NCBI GenBank assembly: GCA_014361095.1
Contig: JACIWF010000010.1
Span: forward strand, 1-19,769
From: Hadesarchaea archaeon
GTDB taxonomy: Archaea > Hadarchaeota > Hadarchaeia > Hadarchaeales > Hadarchaeaceae
Direction of reading: 5' to 3'
DNA length: 19,769 nucleotides
In this document: piece by piece, positions 1 to 6,934 of the stretch
Layout: each line of letters begins with the position of its first letter
Position numbering within the stretch: the first letter of the stretch is position 1
Translations under genes and position numbers: made by a program
Notes under the pieces: generated by a model
Databases searched by the model: none
What the model was told of the DNA's origin: nothing
Seen by the model: only the letters and a program-made list of their open reading frames with translations

Positions 1-2
1 GT

Positions 3-53
3 GGCTTGCCGAAGGAGGGAAAAACCGCTGAGGCCAAGGCCCCTTCAGCCTAA
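3..53 (+). CDS. rps24e: Ribosomal protein S24e, C-terminal end (partial)
   Basis: An open frame enters from the left edge and encodes a hydrophilic tail (GLPKEGKTAEAKAPSA) ending at TAA 51-53. The call rests mainly on context: in archaea rps24e commonly lies directly upstream of rps27ae, and S24e proteins tend to end in a charged, Ala/Lys/Glu-rich tail like this one. Only 16 residues are visible, so the identity is inferred and not proven by the sequence. The gap to the next gene is 30 nt, consistent with one ribosomal-protein operon. Confidence 0.55.
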   Translation, partial: GLPKEGKTAEAKAPSA

Positions 54-83
54 GAGGTAACCGGATAATGGAGATGAGTAAAT

Positions 84-251
84 ATGGGTGAGAAGGTTAA
101 AGCCGCAAAATCGAAGCTCTACAAGCTGGACGGAAAAACGGTGAAGCGTCAGAGACCACAATGTCCGCGATGTGGTCCAGGTGTTTTCATGGCTGACCAC
201 AAAAACAGATGGTCCTGTGGCAAATGCGGTTACACAGATTTTAAGAAGTGA
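84..251 (+). CDS. rps27ae: Small ribosomal subunit protein S27ae (eS31), zinc ribbon
   Basis: A 55-residue basic protein of the size usual for archaeal S27ae, without the ubiquitin fusion seen in eukaryotes. The sequence shows the family pattern: a Lys-rich N-terminus (MGEKVKAAKSKLYKLDGK) and a four-cysteine zinc ribbon with C27/C30 (CPRCGPGVFMA) and C45/C48 (WSCGKCGYT), ending in TDFKK. The start at ATG 84 is supported by a ribosome-binding sequence, GGAGATGAG, at 70-78. It is a component of the 30S subunit and probably co-transcribed with the S24e gene upstream. Its last 11 nt overlap the end of the convergent coiled-coil gene. It was identified by eye from motifs and context with high certainty. 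Confidence 0.93.
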   Translation: MGEKVKAAKSKLYKLDGKTVKRQRPQCPRCGPGVFMADHKNRWSCGKCGYTDFKK

Positions 252-1533
252 TTTCAACCTTTGTGCCAAGAACTTCCGCGGCTAGCTTTTGCAGATTATT
301 CCTTTTAGAGGCCAGCTCGTCCAGCATCAGTTTAGTCTTAAGTTCGAGTTCCCTAATCTCCTCCAGTAGTTTGACCCGCTCCTGTTCCAGACTTTTTATC
401 AGGTTTTCAAGTTTAGTGGCTTGATCCAGCACCGGGCTTTCTGATTCCGTTTTTTTGACTTCAACGGCCTCTTCCAGGCGAGTTAAATTGTTTTTGATGC
501 TTCTCAGTTTCAAAGGCAGTGAATTGGCTGCGGATTCTAGGTTTTTTATCTCCCGTCTGTCCAGGTTTATCTTGTTTGATTTTGCGAGCTCAACGGTTTC
601 CTGAAGAAGTCTATCAAAATTGGTTAGATTTTCTTCCGAGGAAATTACCTCCAATGGTTCATTTATGCTCTTTTTTAAAACTCTCTGGATTTCAGGGATC
701 ATTTGACATCTGCCTTCATTTACCATCTTTTCCAGCTTTCGGAAAGGCCGGTTAAACTCAGAGATTAGGCCCTTGGCGGTGTCCAACATGTTGCTGATCT
801 CGAGCCGTAATTTCTCAAGTTCTTCAATCGATTCCCTTGCTCTTTTAAATTCAGGACTTTTTTTCAACCCAGCGAGTTGAGCTGTTTTTTCGTTGATATC
901 GTTCTCAATTTTTCTGACGGAGTCTTGCAAAGAGGCGATATTTTCCCTTGTTTTTTCCACACCCTCACATATTTGCTGATAAGCTGAAATTTCTGAAATA
1001 ACTCCATCTATAGCTTTTATTTCTCCGATTATTCTGACAAGAGTTGATTGTGTTTGGGTGGTAAGCTCATGTAGTTTACGCAAGTGGAACTCGAATTCAG
1101 AATATCTTTTTCCAAACACGGCTCTTACATAGCGTCCGTGGGATTTCATAGCATCGGCGATGATGTCCATCGCTTTGGAAATTCTTTCATTGAACCTCGG
1201 CAGAGAATCGGCCGTGAACTCTTGCGGGCACTCCATGCTGACGAGAGCCCTTGAGATTTTTTCATAAAATAGTTTTCTGGCTTCAGCGGCTGTTTTCATC
1301 AGACCATGGTGGACATCTTCCTCTGGTTCTGATTTAGATATCTCCTTCAAAGTTACTGAGAGCGCAGCACAGACTTTGTTGATCTCCCCCGCCGAGGCGG
1401 CTAGTTGAGGCCTGCAGTTTTCGATTTTTTCTTCCCTTGCTTTCATGAGTCGATCTCGCAGAGAAGCCAGGGTTAAACTTTCTATCTTTAGTTCAGGCGG
1501 CGGTGGTCGTTTGAAAATTTTTCTTAAGAACAT
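241..1533 (-). CDS. Coiled-coil protein of unknown function
   Basis: I do not recognise a family. The 430-residue product begins with a short basic, proline-rich segment (FKRPPPPELK). The rest is almost entirely charged and predicted helical, with Leu/Ile heptads densest at about residues 170-260 and 345-420. A less charged helical block with FGKRYSEFEFHL lies near residues 140-150. There is no signal peptide, membrane segment or catalytic motif. It could be a structural, scaffold or SMC/ESCRT-like helical protein, but nothing visible settles this. It is transcribed alone, convergent with rps27ae (11 nt overlap), and its upstream region faces the divergent YkgJ-type gene. A weak AT-rich TATA-like stretch lies about 35 nt upstream, near 1562-1569. 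The gene call is sure; the function is unknown. Confidence 0.8.
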   Translation of the reverse strand: MFLRKIFKRPPPPELKIESLTLASLRDRLMKAREEKIENCRPQLAASAGEINKVCAALSVTLKEISKSEPEEDVHHGLMKTAAEARKLFYEKISRALVSMECPQEFTADSLPRFNERISKAMDIIADAMKSHGRYVRAVFGKRYSEFEFHLRKLHELTTQTQSTLVRIIGEIKAIDGVISEISAYQQICEGVEKTRENIASLQDSVRKIENDINEKTAQLAGLKKSPEFKRARESIEELEKLRLEISNMLDTAKGLISEFNRPFRKLEKMVNEGRCQMIPEIQRVLKKSINEPLEVISSEENLTNFDRLLQETVELAKSNKINLDRREIKNLESAANSLPLKLRSIKNNLTRLEEAVEVKKTESESPVLDQATKLENLIKSLEQERVKLLEEIRELELKTKLMLDELASKRNNLQKLAAEVLGTKVEITS

Positions 1534-1761
1534 TGATTAGAATTATCATTAAATGTTTTTTAGTTTATTGTGGCTCAAACCCCCACGCATGAATGATCAA
1601 TTGTCAACGCTTTGAACCTCAATTTTGCAACTTGCACTACCCGTGCAATTAATTTTTAGCGATCTGCCTTGATTTGTTTGATCGAAAAGCGACATAAGTT
1701 GAATTTTTAAATCCATATAAACAACGAAAAAGTTAAATCTTATCTTTCGAAAGTCTTAAAC
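1534..1761. promoter_or_regulatory. Divergent intergenic region with candidate promoters and a small hairpin
   Basis: This 228-nt gap separates two divergent genes. It is AT-rich and contains a TATA-like TTTTTAAAT at 1704-1712, suitable for the plus-strand YkgJ gene with a leader of roughly 25 nt. A second AT-rich stretch at 1562-1569 suits the minus-strand coiled-coil gene. A perfect 6-bp inverted repeat (TTGCAC/GTGCAA, arms 1632-1637 and 1643-1648) is followed by a T-rich run. No ORF, tRNA or conserved RNA was recognised. The promoter assignments are by eye only. Confidence 0.35.
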
Positions 1762-2184
1762 ATGAATCTTCTAGTGCCGAAAAACATGCGCTTTGAATGC
1801 CAGCGATGTGCCAGATGCTGTGGCGACACATCGCATCGCGGCAGAAATCTTCTTCTGACAAAAAGTGAAGTTGAGGAGATATCCGAAAGGACAGGATTAA
1901 ATCCGCTTTCCTTTGCAACGCCAATTTCAAATAAAGGAATTTATCAATACAAGATGAAAAAGAGGGCTGGCAAGTGTATTTTTCTGGATGGTAAAGCATG
2001 CAGGATTTATGATATCCGTCCCTTGATCTGTCGTTTTTATCCTTTTTCGGTCTGTAAGAAAGACAAAAAATATGTGTTCAATTTTGCTGAGGATTGCCCT
2101 GGCATCGGCTTGGGCGAGGTCCTGTCTGAAGATGTTTTTGAGGATCTAGTCACCGAGGCGCAGTTTAAATTAAAGACGAGCTGA
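1762..2184 (+). CDS. YkgJ-family cysteine-cluster protein (CxxCxxCC)
   Basis: A 140-residue soluble protein of the YkgJ (CxxCxxCC, Pfam PF03692-type) family, predicted to bind a zinc ion or an iron-sulfur cluster. The N-terminal cluster is visible as FECQRCARCCGDTSH (residues 12-26). A second group follows with CIFLDGKACRIYDIRPLICRFYPF, shown here as CIFLDGKACRIYDIRP at about 73-88 and LICRFYPF after it, and a last Cys lies in EDCPG. This arrangement (GKxCxIYxxRPxxCRxFP) is diagnostic of the family. Some relatives act in lysine-N-methylase or flagellin-modification contexts, but most have no known function. The start is ATG 1762; ATG 1786 is a possible shorter start because no clear ribosome-binding site precedes either. 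The next gene starts 21 nt downstream, so the two probably form an operon. Confidence 0.85.
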   Translation: MNLLVPKNMRFECQRCARCCGDTSHRGRNLLLTKSEVEEISERTGLNPLSFATPISNKGIYQYKMKKRAGKCIFLDGKACRIYDIRPLICRFYPFSVCKKDKKYVFNFAEDCPGIGLGEVLSEDVFEDLVTEAQFKLKTS

Positions 2185-2205
2185 ATTATATTATTGGTGA
2201 TTCAA

Positions 2206-2487
2206 ATGAGGGAGGCCACCATCTACATTGAAGAAGATGAGGATGAGTTCGACAGCGAGGAAGATCTTTCCCTGGAGATCAAGAGAAGCGTGGTCGAGTT
2301 CGTCGTTAAAAGATTCGGATTGTATAGCCCGGGAGACATTGCCAAGGCGTTAAACTGGAAGGTTAGAGAGGTCAACCAGGTTCTGAAGCATCTGGAATGC
2401 GCAGGAAGGATTAAGCGCGAAAAGCTGGGCAGGACGATCATTTGGACCCCTGTTGAGGATCGCCATGTGAGTCCAATGTATTACTAG
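2206..2487 (+). CDS. Small winged-helix DNA-binding protein
   Basis: A 93-residue protein with a very acidic N-terminal segment (EEDEDEFDSEEDLSLE) followed by a helix-turn-helix/winged-helix region at about residues 27-80: SLEIKRSVVEFVVKRFG, then SPGDIAKALNWKVREVNQVL, then the wing GRIKREKLGRTIIW. This is the usual archaeal wHTH layout, so it is probably a transcriptional regulator or DNA-binding accessory protein; its target is not visible. ATG 2206 is chosen because GGTGAT at 2196-2201 is a perfect ribosome-binding site 4 nt upstream; a longer TTG start at 2194 would overlap that site. It follows the YkgJ gene closely and precedes the moaC promoter, so it could regulate the molybdenum-cofactor operon, but that is a guess from position only. 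Confidence 0.8.
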   Translation: MREATIYIEEDEDEFDSEEDLSLEIKRSVVEFVVKRFGLYSPGDIAKALNWKVREVNQVLKHLECAGRIKREKLGRTIIWTPVEDRHVSPMYY

Positions 2488-2538
2488 CGTCTCCCCGGAT
2501 TGGCTGATCGGTCCTAGTAGCTCGGGTGCCATCTAAAC

Positions 2539-2546
2539 TTATATTT
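2539..2546 (+). promoter_or_regulatory. TATA box for moaC-moaB-moeA
   Basis: TTATATTT lies 34 nt upstream of ATG 2573, the spacing expected for transcription to begin at or within a few bases of the start codon. This makes moaC a leaderless gene and argues against the longer TTG start at 2546, which would lie inside the promoter. Confidence 0.6.
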
Positions 2547-2572
2547 TGTCACAGGGATTTCTAAGTGGTAGC

Positions 2573-3007
2573 ATGGTTCACATGGTTGAAATTGGACAAA
2601 AGAAGGCAGTTTCTAGATTGGCTCGAGCCAGCGGTTTCATCCGTCTCAAAGAGGAAACCATCAGAAGGATAGAAGCAAAGGATGTGCCGAAGGGAGACGT
2701 GTTCGCGGTTGCACAGACGGCGGCAATAATGGCAGTGAAAAGAACCACAGAGCTGATACCTCTCACCCACCCCATCCCGATAACGGGCGTGGACGTGGAC
2801 CTTAAAATCGAAGATAAGGGAATCCGCGTTGAAGTGGAGGTAAGGAGCACTGGCCAGACCGGGGTTGAGATGGAGGCATTAGCTGGAGTGACCGGAGCAC
2901 TTCTGACTGTCTGGGATATGGTGAAGGGTTTGGAGAAGGATGAGTCCGGACAGTATCCGAACACATGTATAGAAGAGATCCGGGTGCTCAAGAAGGTGAA
3001 AAGTTGA
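2573..3007 (+). CDS. moaC: Cyclic pyranopterin monophosphate synthase MoaC
   Basis: MoaC converts the 3',8-cyclo-GTP product of MoaA into cyclic pyranopterin monophosphate, the first stable intermediate of molybdenum-cofactor synthesis. The 144-residue protein has the full family pattern: KRTTELIPLTHPIPITG (56-72), the TGQTGVEMEALAGVTGALL core (93-111) and WDMVKGLEKD (114-123), where D115 and K118 match the catalytic Asp/Lys pair of the E. coli enzyme. Length and motifs are complete. The start at ATG 2573 fits the upstream TATA box; ATG 2582 is a less likely alternative. It heads a moaC-moaB-moeA operon and its stop overlaps the moaB start. moaA, moaD and moaE are not in the window. Confidence 0.96.
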   Translation: MVHMVEIGQKKAVSRLARASGFIRLKEETIRRIEAKDVPKGDVFAVAQTAAIMAVKRTTELIPLTHPIPITGVDVDLKIEDKGIRVEVEVRSTGQTGVEMEALAGVTGALLTVWDMVKGLEKDESGQYPNTCIEEIRVLKKVKS

Positions 3008-3519
3008 GTTTTGAGGAACACAGAAAAAAGGCACCGAAAAAGCTCATGATCGCGGTGTTGGTGGTCAGTGACAGCAGATCGGCTGCGATGGCAAGGGGTT
3101 TGGATGAGGACATCTCTGGTAAGCTCATCGTTCAAAAAGCTCGTGAGGCAGGCCACAGAGCGCTGAGGACGATAGTCCCTGATGAAAAAGTAAAGATTCG
3201 ACAGGCGGTGAAGGGTTTTGTGGCCGATGACAGAATCGATGCGATAATAATCACCGGCGGAACGGGCGTTGCTAGAAGGGACGTGACCATTGAAACAGTA
3301 GCTCCACTTTACGAGAAGGAACTCCCTGGTTTTGGAGAGATACTTCGCAGGATTGGTTACGATATGGTGGGGACGCCAGCTCTGCTGACCCGCGCCTCTG
3401 CAGGCATAATCAAAGGAAAACCTGTTTTCTGCCTTCCAGGTGCCCCCAACGCCGTTGAAATTGGCATGGGTTTAATCCTTCCCGAGCTGGGTCACATCGT
3501 CAAGCATGCGCGTGAATGA
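3004..3519 (+). CDS. moaB: Molybdenum cofactor biosynthesis protein MoaB (MogA/MoaB family)
   Basis: MoaB/MogA-type enzymes adenylylate molybdopterin to prepare metal insertion by MoeA; archaea generally use the MoaB type. The 171-residue protein has the family signature HRKKAP (6-11), VVSDSRS (20-26), TGGTGVARRDVTIE (84-97), ELPGFGEILRR (106-116), SAGIIKGKPVFCLPGAPNAV (132-151) and PELGHIV (160-166). The start is chosen as TTG 3004: an AGGTGA site at 2994-2999 lies 4 nt upstream, and the TTGA overlap with the moaC stop suggests translational coupling. An upstream in-frame ATG at 2965 would lie far inside moaC and add a non-family N-terminus. It sits between moaC and moeA in one operon. Confidence 0.94.
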   Translation: MSFEEHRKKAPKKLMIAVLVVSDSRSAAMARGLDEDISGKLIVQKAREAGHRALRTIVPDEKVKIRQAVKGFVADDRIDAIIITGGTGVARRDVTIETVAPLYEKELPGFGEILRRIGYDMVGTPALLTRASAGIIKGKPVFCLPGAPNAVEIGMGLILPELGHIVKHARE

Positions 3520-3520
3520 A

Positions 3521-4756
3521 ATGTCAGTTAGAATGCGAGGTTTTTCCCAGTACATCAGGCTTTCTGAGGCACTTAAGATAATACTCTCCAGGATCCAACG
3601 ACTAAACTCAGAAAAAGTGTCGTTAGAAAATGGTTTGGGTAGGGTCCTTGCTGAAGATGTGGTTTCTAGTGTTAATGTTCCTCCATTCGACCGCTCCGCC
3701 GTGGATGGATATGCGGTCAGGGCCAGTGATACCTTTGGTGCCACCGTGCAGAAGCCCGTGGAACTGCGCGTGGTTGGTTCCGTTGAGATTGGCTTTCCGC
3801 CCAAGCTTTGCCTGAAAAAAGGTGAAGCGGCGAAGGTAATGACAGGTGCCATGATGCCGAGGGGATCCGATGCCGCGGTGATGATTGAGAATACCAAGCT
3901 GGAGGGCACTAAGCTCAAGGTTTTTGCTCCGGTGACTCCGGGTAAAAATGTCTCGGCTCTGGGTGAGGATGTTCGGGCTGGCGAGGTAGTTTTGAAGTGC
4001 GGTCAGCAGCTGCGGCCCCAGGAGATAGGGCTGTTGGCGGCGATTGGCAGGTTAAAAATAGAGGTCTTTAGAAGGCCGGTCGTGGGAATCTTGGCCACAG
4101 GAGGCGAGCTTGTAGAGCCGGGAAAGAAACCGGCACCGGCGAAGTTAGTCAACGCAAATACCCATTCTTTGTCCGCATACGTGCGAAGTTGTGGCGGGGT
4201 GCCAAAAATATTAGGCATAGCCCCAGATGATAGGGACGTTATCAAGAAAGCTCTGCTTAAGGGAGCAGTTAATGATATGGTCGTGGTTTCCGGGGGCAGC
4301 TCTGTCGGTGAGAAGGATCTAGTCCCTGATGTGATCGCCGAGATCGGTGAATTGCTCCTTCACGGAGTGGCAATTCGACCTGGAAGCCCCTCTGGTTTCG
4401 GTGTGGTCAAGGAAAAACCCGTTTTTGCTCTTTCAGGTTTTCCGGCGGCAGCACTGGTAGGATTTGAATTGTTGGTTAGGCCGGCCATGCTGGCAATGCA
4501 AGGCTTGCCTCCCAGTTATGGTCGTTGCCGTGTCCAGGCCAAACTGGCGCGCAAGATAAGTTCATCTTTGGGCAGGCTTGAGGTGGTGAGGGTAAGCTTG
4601 AGGCGTGAGGGAAGGAAGTTTATCGCAGAGCCGATAGCGATAACCGGCTCCAGTGCCTTTACCTCAATGACGAAGGCAGATGGTTTTATCATGGTCCCGG
4701 AAAATGTTGAGAGGCTTGAAGCAGGACAAACAGTCGAGGTAGTGCTGTATTCTTGA
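3521..4756 (+). CDS. moeA: Molybdopterin molybdenumtransferase MoeA
   Basis: MoeA inserts molybdenum (or tungsten) into adenylylated molybdopterin made by the MoaB/MogA protein. The roughly 411-residue product carries the expected motifs in order: PPFDRSAVDGYAVRA (54-68), MTGAMMPRGSDAAVM (107-121), GEDVRAGEVV (148-157), ILATGGELVEPG (190-201), VVSGGSSVGEKDLVPD (255-270), RPGSPSGFGVV (286-296) and FALSGFPAAALVGFE (302-316), then a C-terminal beta-barrel domain. There is no fused substrate-binding domain. ATG 3521 is preferred over ATG 3506 because a GTGA sits 5 nt before it; both begin next to or overlapping the moaB stop. It is the last gene of the operon and ends 2 nt from the end of the convergent pilin-like gene. 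Confidence 0.95.
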   Translation: MSVRMRGFSQYIRLSEALKIILSRIQRLNSEKVSLENGLGRVLAEDVVSSVNVPPFDRSAVDGYAVRASDTFGATVQKPVELRVVGSVEIGFPPKLCLKKGEAAKVMTGAMMPRGSDAAVMIENTKLEGTKLKVFAPVTPGKNVSALGEDVRAGEVVLKCGQQLRPQEIGLLAAIGRLKIEVFRRPVVGILATGGELVEPGKKPAPAKLVNANTHSLSAYVRSCGGVPKILGIAPDDRDVIKKALLKGAVNDMVVVSGGSSVGEKDLVPDVIAEIGELLLHGVAIRPGSPSGFGVVKEKPVFALSGFPAAALVGFELLVRPAMLAMQGLPPSYGRCRVQAKLARKISSSLGRLEVVRVSLRREGRKFIAEPIAITGSSAFTSMTKADGFIMVPENVERLEAGQTVEVVLYS

Positions 4757-4758
4757 AT

Positions 4759-5805
4759 TTAAGTGAGCGGCTTAAGCTCCGGCAAGGATTGAAAGATGAA
4801 ACCAGCAGTGTTTTCTAGTTCCCACCATGGCAGCATCCGGTAAAAAATGAGATAATCACCGAACTGAACTTTCCAGGCAGGATAGGTTGATACCCTTGTC
4901 GTTACCGCTGAAGCTTCTATCCTGGCGTCCGAGGGTACGGTCACGATTGAGTTGTCGCTCACCCGGCTCCATGTTCTAGATCTGAGGTGTTTGAGAACTG
5001 CCTCGGGAGAATATAACCATCCAGCCAGATAGGCATTTTCTGGCGAGGGGCAAACCGTCCAGTTAAAATTGTCCCCAACCGCAGCGATTTCCAAGGACGT
5101 AACGGACCACCAGTTCTCAATTGCTCCAACCTTGGTCTGATTTTCCACACCGGTTACGCGCATGATGATATTTTCCAAACCTTTTCCCAATTTTACCATT
5201 ATTGAATTTTCACCTTCCTTGGCGAATGATAAAACAACTAAATTTTCTCCGGGGTACAGCCCCCTCGCGTTAAAATAGGCTGCAACGATGGCAGCAGCTT
5301 CTCTAGGTGATTGTTTGGAGAAGTGGTAGAACTGGGGTGGCTCAGCAGCTGTAATTTGGATAATTTTCTCTTCCTTGGCCGCAATGGGCGAGGCACTGAC
5401 GGTAATTGTATCACCGCTGGACATGAAAAAAATCCGACCACCGGGTGTGAAGTTATCGTTTTCAACAGTGATGGTGGAATTAACTAGAGCTGAATAGGAG
5501 GATCCAGATCTTCTGCCCGCTGTGATGCTCACCACAAAAATACAGTTCTCCTTTATGCTGACGGAGTAGGTGCTGCCCCCCAGATCACTGGGAAGATTGA
5601 CAGAGTGCAGACCTCCCGATAGTGAGTCAAAGGCGGTTTTGGCGAGTTCATTCGCGAGCAGTTCCGCCTGTTGGTCAACCAAGGTGTTTAGTTGCTGATC
5701 ATAGATGAAGATGAACAAGGTTGCGAAGAGCATCGCCATTATCGCTCCATATAATATTATCAGCGCAAGGTTGTGGGCACCTTTTGCCTCAAGTTGTGCT
5801 GACAT
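4759..5805 (-). CDS. Secreted or membrane-anchored pilin-like protein
   Basis: Not assigned to a named family. The 348-residue product has one hydrophobic segment near the N-terminus (about residues 12-35, ALIILYGAIMAMLFATLFIF) preceded by a short, charged stretch (MSAQLEAKGAHN). A long Ser/Thr/Asn-rich, beta-rich ectodomain follows, ending in PELKPLT. That is the layout of archaeal type IV pilin-like or minor pilin proteins anchored at the cell surface; KGA before the hydrophobic core could be a prepilin-peptidase site but is weak. ATG 5805 is chosen among clustered candidates (TTG 5820, ATG 5814, GTG 5811) because GAGG/GGTG sequences precede it. It overlaps the end of the upstream partner gene by 17 nt, so the two are certainly co-transcribed. 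The function, possibly adhesion or envelope structure, is inferred. Confidence 0.7.
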   Translation of the reverse strand: MSAQLEAKGAHNLALIILYGAIMAMLFATLFIFIYDQQLNTLVDQQAELLANELAKTAFDSLSGGLHSVNLPSDLGGSTYSVSIKENCIFVVSITAGRRSGSSYSALVNSTITVENDNFTPGGRIFFMSSGDTITVSASPIAAKEEKIIQITAAEPPQFYHFSKQSPREAAAIVAAYFNARGLYPGENLVVLSFAKEGENSIMVKLGKGLENIIMRVTGVENQTKVGAIENWWSVTSLEIAAVGDNFNWTVCPSPENAYLAGWLYSPEAVLKHLRSRTWSRVSDNSIVTVPSDARIEASAVTTRVSTYPAWKVQFGDYLIFYRMLPWWELENTAGFIFQSLPELKPLT

Positions 5806-6154
5806 AGACACCATCCTCAAAGCGACGAATGATCAGGGTTAACTTCTGCCCGCTGTAAACCTGACCGCTGACAGAAATCCCCACGGGGAAACTCTTTGAG
5901 CCGCCGCCAATTTTTATTGAGACGGCATTGTCGGAAAATCTCAGTTCGCAGCCGTCCGGCACGAAGATTTCCATATAATCGGTTGTGCCCACGTCCTGCT
6001 TTGCCATCGTCTTGATCCTCTCGGCCAAAAGTTCAGCCCTTGATTCAAATTCCCTCTCAGCAGCACCCTGTTGGTAGTTAAGATACATGGCAAAGCCGAA
6101 GCCGATGAAAATGATAGCGAGAACGGCCATGGCCAGGTAATCTAGGGCCCCCAT
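5789..6154 (-). CDS. Small membrane protein with class III (type IV pilin-like) signal
   Basis: A 121-residue protein starting MGALDYLAMAVLAIIFIGFG. This closely resembles the archaeal class III signal pattern (QG[AS]xEYL followed by a hydrophobic helix), with Asp in place of the usual Glu and no upstream basic residues. One transmembrane helix (about 5-25) is followed by a helical linker (QQGAAEREFESRAELLAERI) and a small beta-rich domain. It likely forms a surface or pilus-like assembly with the overlapping downstream gene. ATG 6154 has no ribosome-binding site but a TATA-like TTTTAGAA lies 34 nt upstream, so it is probably leaderless and first in the two-gene operon. I cannot name the assembly. 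Confidence 0.7.
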   Translation of the reverse strand: MGALDYLAMAVLAIIFIGFGFAMYLNYQQGAAEREFESRAELLAERIKTMAKQDVGTTDYMEIFVPDGCELRFSDNAVSIKIGGGSKSFPVGISVSGQVYSGQKLTLIIRRFEDGVYVSTT

Positions 6155-6164
6155 ACAATCAAAG

Positions 6165-6246
6165 TTAATCTGGTCAGAGGTTCTAAAAGGATTAATTGTG
6201 ACTTAATCTGGCAACTTCTGGGGACGGAGCTAATGATTTTATCTGG
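6165..6246. repeat. Short direct repeats TTAATCTGG upstream of the pilin-like operon
   Basis: TTAATCTGG occurs exactly at 6165-6173 and 6203-6211 (38 nt apart), with a degenerate copy, TTATCTGG, at 6239-6246. The copies lie in the 233-nt gap between the divergent pilin-like operon and the nitroreductase gene, flanking the minus-strand TATA-like TTTTAGAA at 6181-6188. They could be regulator sites; in AT-rich spacer this could also be chance. Nothing else coding was seen in the gap. An A-rich TATA-like stretch at 6347-6356 probably serves the nitroreductase gene. Confidence 0.3.
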
Positions 6247-6387
6247 AACCTTTCCTGCGGGAAGAGATTTGGAAAAAGCTAAATCTCAATTTTCAGGATA
6301 TCCACCGCCCGTCAGAATTAACTGCCATTTTAACACAGGCCGGTTGAAATAAAAATAAGCTGAAGAATCTATTTTGTGGGGAAAACG

Positions 6388-6912
6388 ATGGAGGCTTTTG
6401 AGGCCATCAGGGCGCGTCGATCCGTCCGAAGTTACTTGCCCAAGCCAGTGCCGGAGGATAAAATTAAAAAAATTCTAGAGGCCGCCCGTTTAGCTCCTTC
6501 GGCGAAAAATGTACAACCCTGGTATTTCGTTGTAGTGACCGATGCCGAGAAGAGGAAAAAGATCGCCAGAAGCGGCAGGTTTGCCGGGTTTCTAAAGGAG
6601 GCACCAGTAGTGATAGTTGGTTGTGGTGATGTCAAGTCATCACCCAAGTGGTATATGGTAGATGTTTCCATCGCGATGCAAAATATGGTCATAGCGGCCA
6701 CGGCGGAAGGGCTGGGGACCTGCTGGGTCGGCAGCTTTGATGAAGCTTTGGTGAAGGAGATTTTGAAGATCCTGGAACAATATAAAGTAGTTGCGCTACT
6801 TGCGGTCGGATATCCACGTAAGAAATTCGACCTGATGTCAAAGTTGCTTCACCTGGCTCGCAGGAAAAAACGCCTGGAGCAAATAGTAGGGTTTGAGGAA
6901 TTTCGGGGCTGA
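6388..6912 (+). CDS. Nitroreductase-family FMN oxidoreductase
   Basis: A 174-residue single-domain nitroreductase-fold protein, near the small end of the family. Visible family motifs are AIRARRSVRSYLPKPV (6-21, phosphate of FMN), LEAARLAPSAKNVQPWYFVV (30-49), the dimer helix around VDVSIAMQNMVIAATAEGLG (91-110), GTCWVGSF (110-117) and the closing AVGYPRKK (139-146). Such proteins reduce nitro compounds, quinones or flavins with NAD(P)H, and some act in cofactor synthesis; the substrate cannot be read from the sequence. ATG 6388 is preferred because MEAFEAI is the usual family start; GTG 6376 is the alternative. It is a single gene with its own promoter-like A/T stretch, convergent with the topoisomerase gene. 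Confidence 0.9.
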   Translation: MEAFEAIRARRSVRSYLPKPVPEDKIKKILEAARLAPSAKNVQPWYFVVVTDAEKRKKIARSGRFAGFLKEAPVVIVGCGDVKSSPKWYMVDVSIAMQNMVIAATAEGLGTCWVGSFDEALVKEILKILEQYKVVALLAVGYPRKKFDLMSKLLHLARRKKRLEQIVGFEEFRG

Positions 6913-6934
6913 TTTGACTTAATGGGTGGGCGAT

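Noticed and set aside
1632..1656. TTGCAC/GTGCAA hairpin with T-rich tail as a terminator
   Set aside because: It lies between two divergent genes, where no transcript should end; the 6-bp stem may be chance.
2488..2538. GC-rich spacer before moaC as a possible molybdenum-responsive riboswitch
   Set aside because: If moaC is leaderless, as its TATA spacing indicates, this stretch is not in the transcript; no convincing conserved fold seen.
2578..3156. 192-codon minus-strand open frame opposite moaC/moaB
   Set aside because: Lies antisense to well-motifed moaC and moaB, has Ser/Thr-rich low-quality composition and no recognisable domain; a shadow frame.
3004..4756. MoaB start at the in-frame ATG 2965
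   Set aside because: It would overlap moaC by 43 nt and add a non-conserved N-terminus; TTG 3004 has a good ribosome-binding site and the family start.
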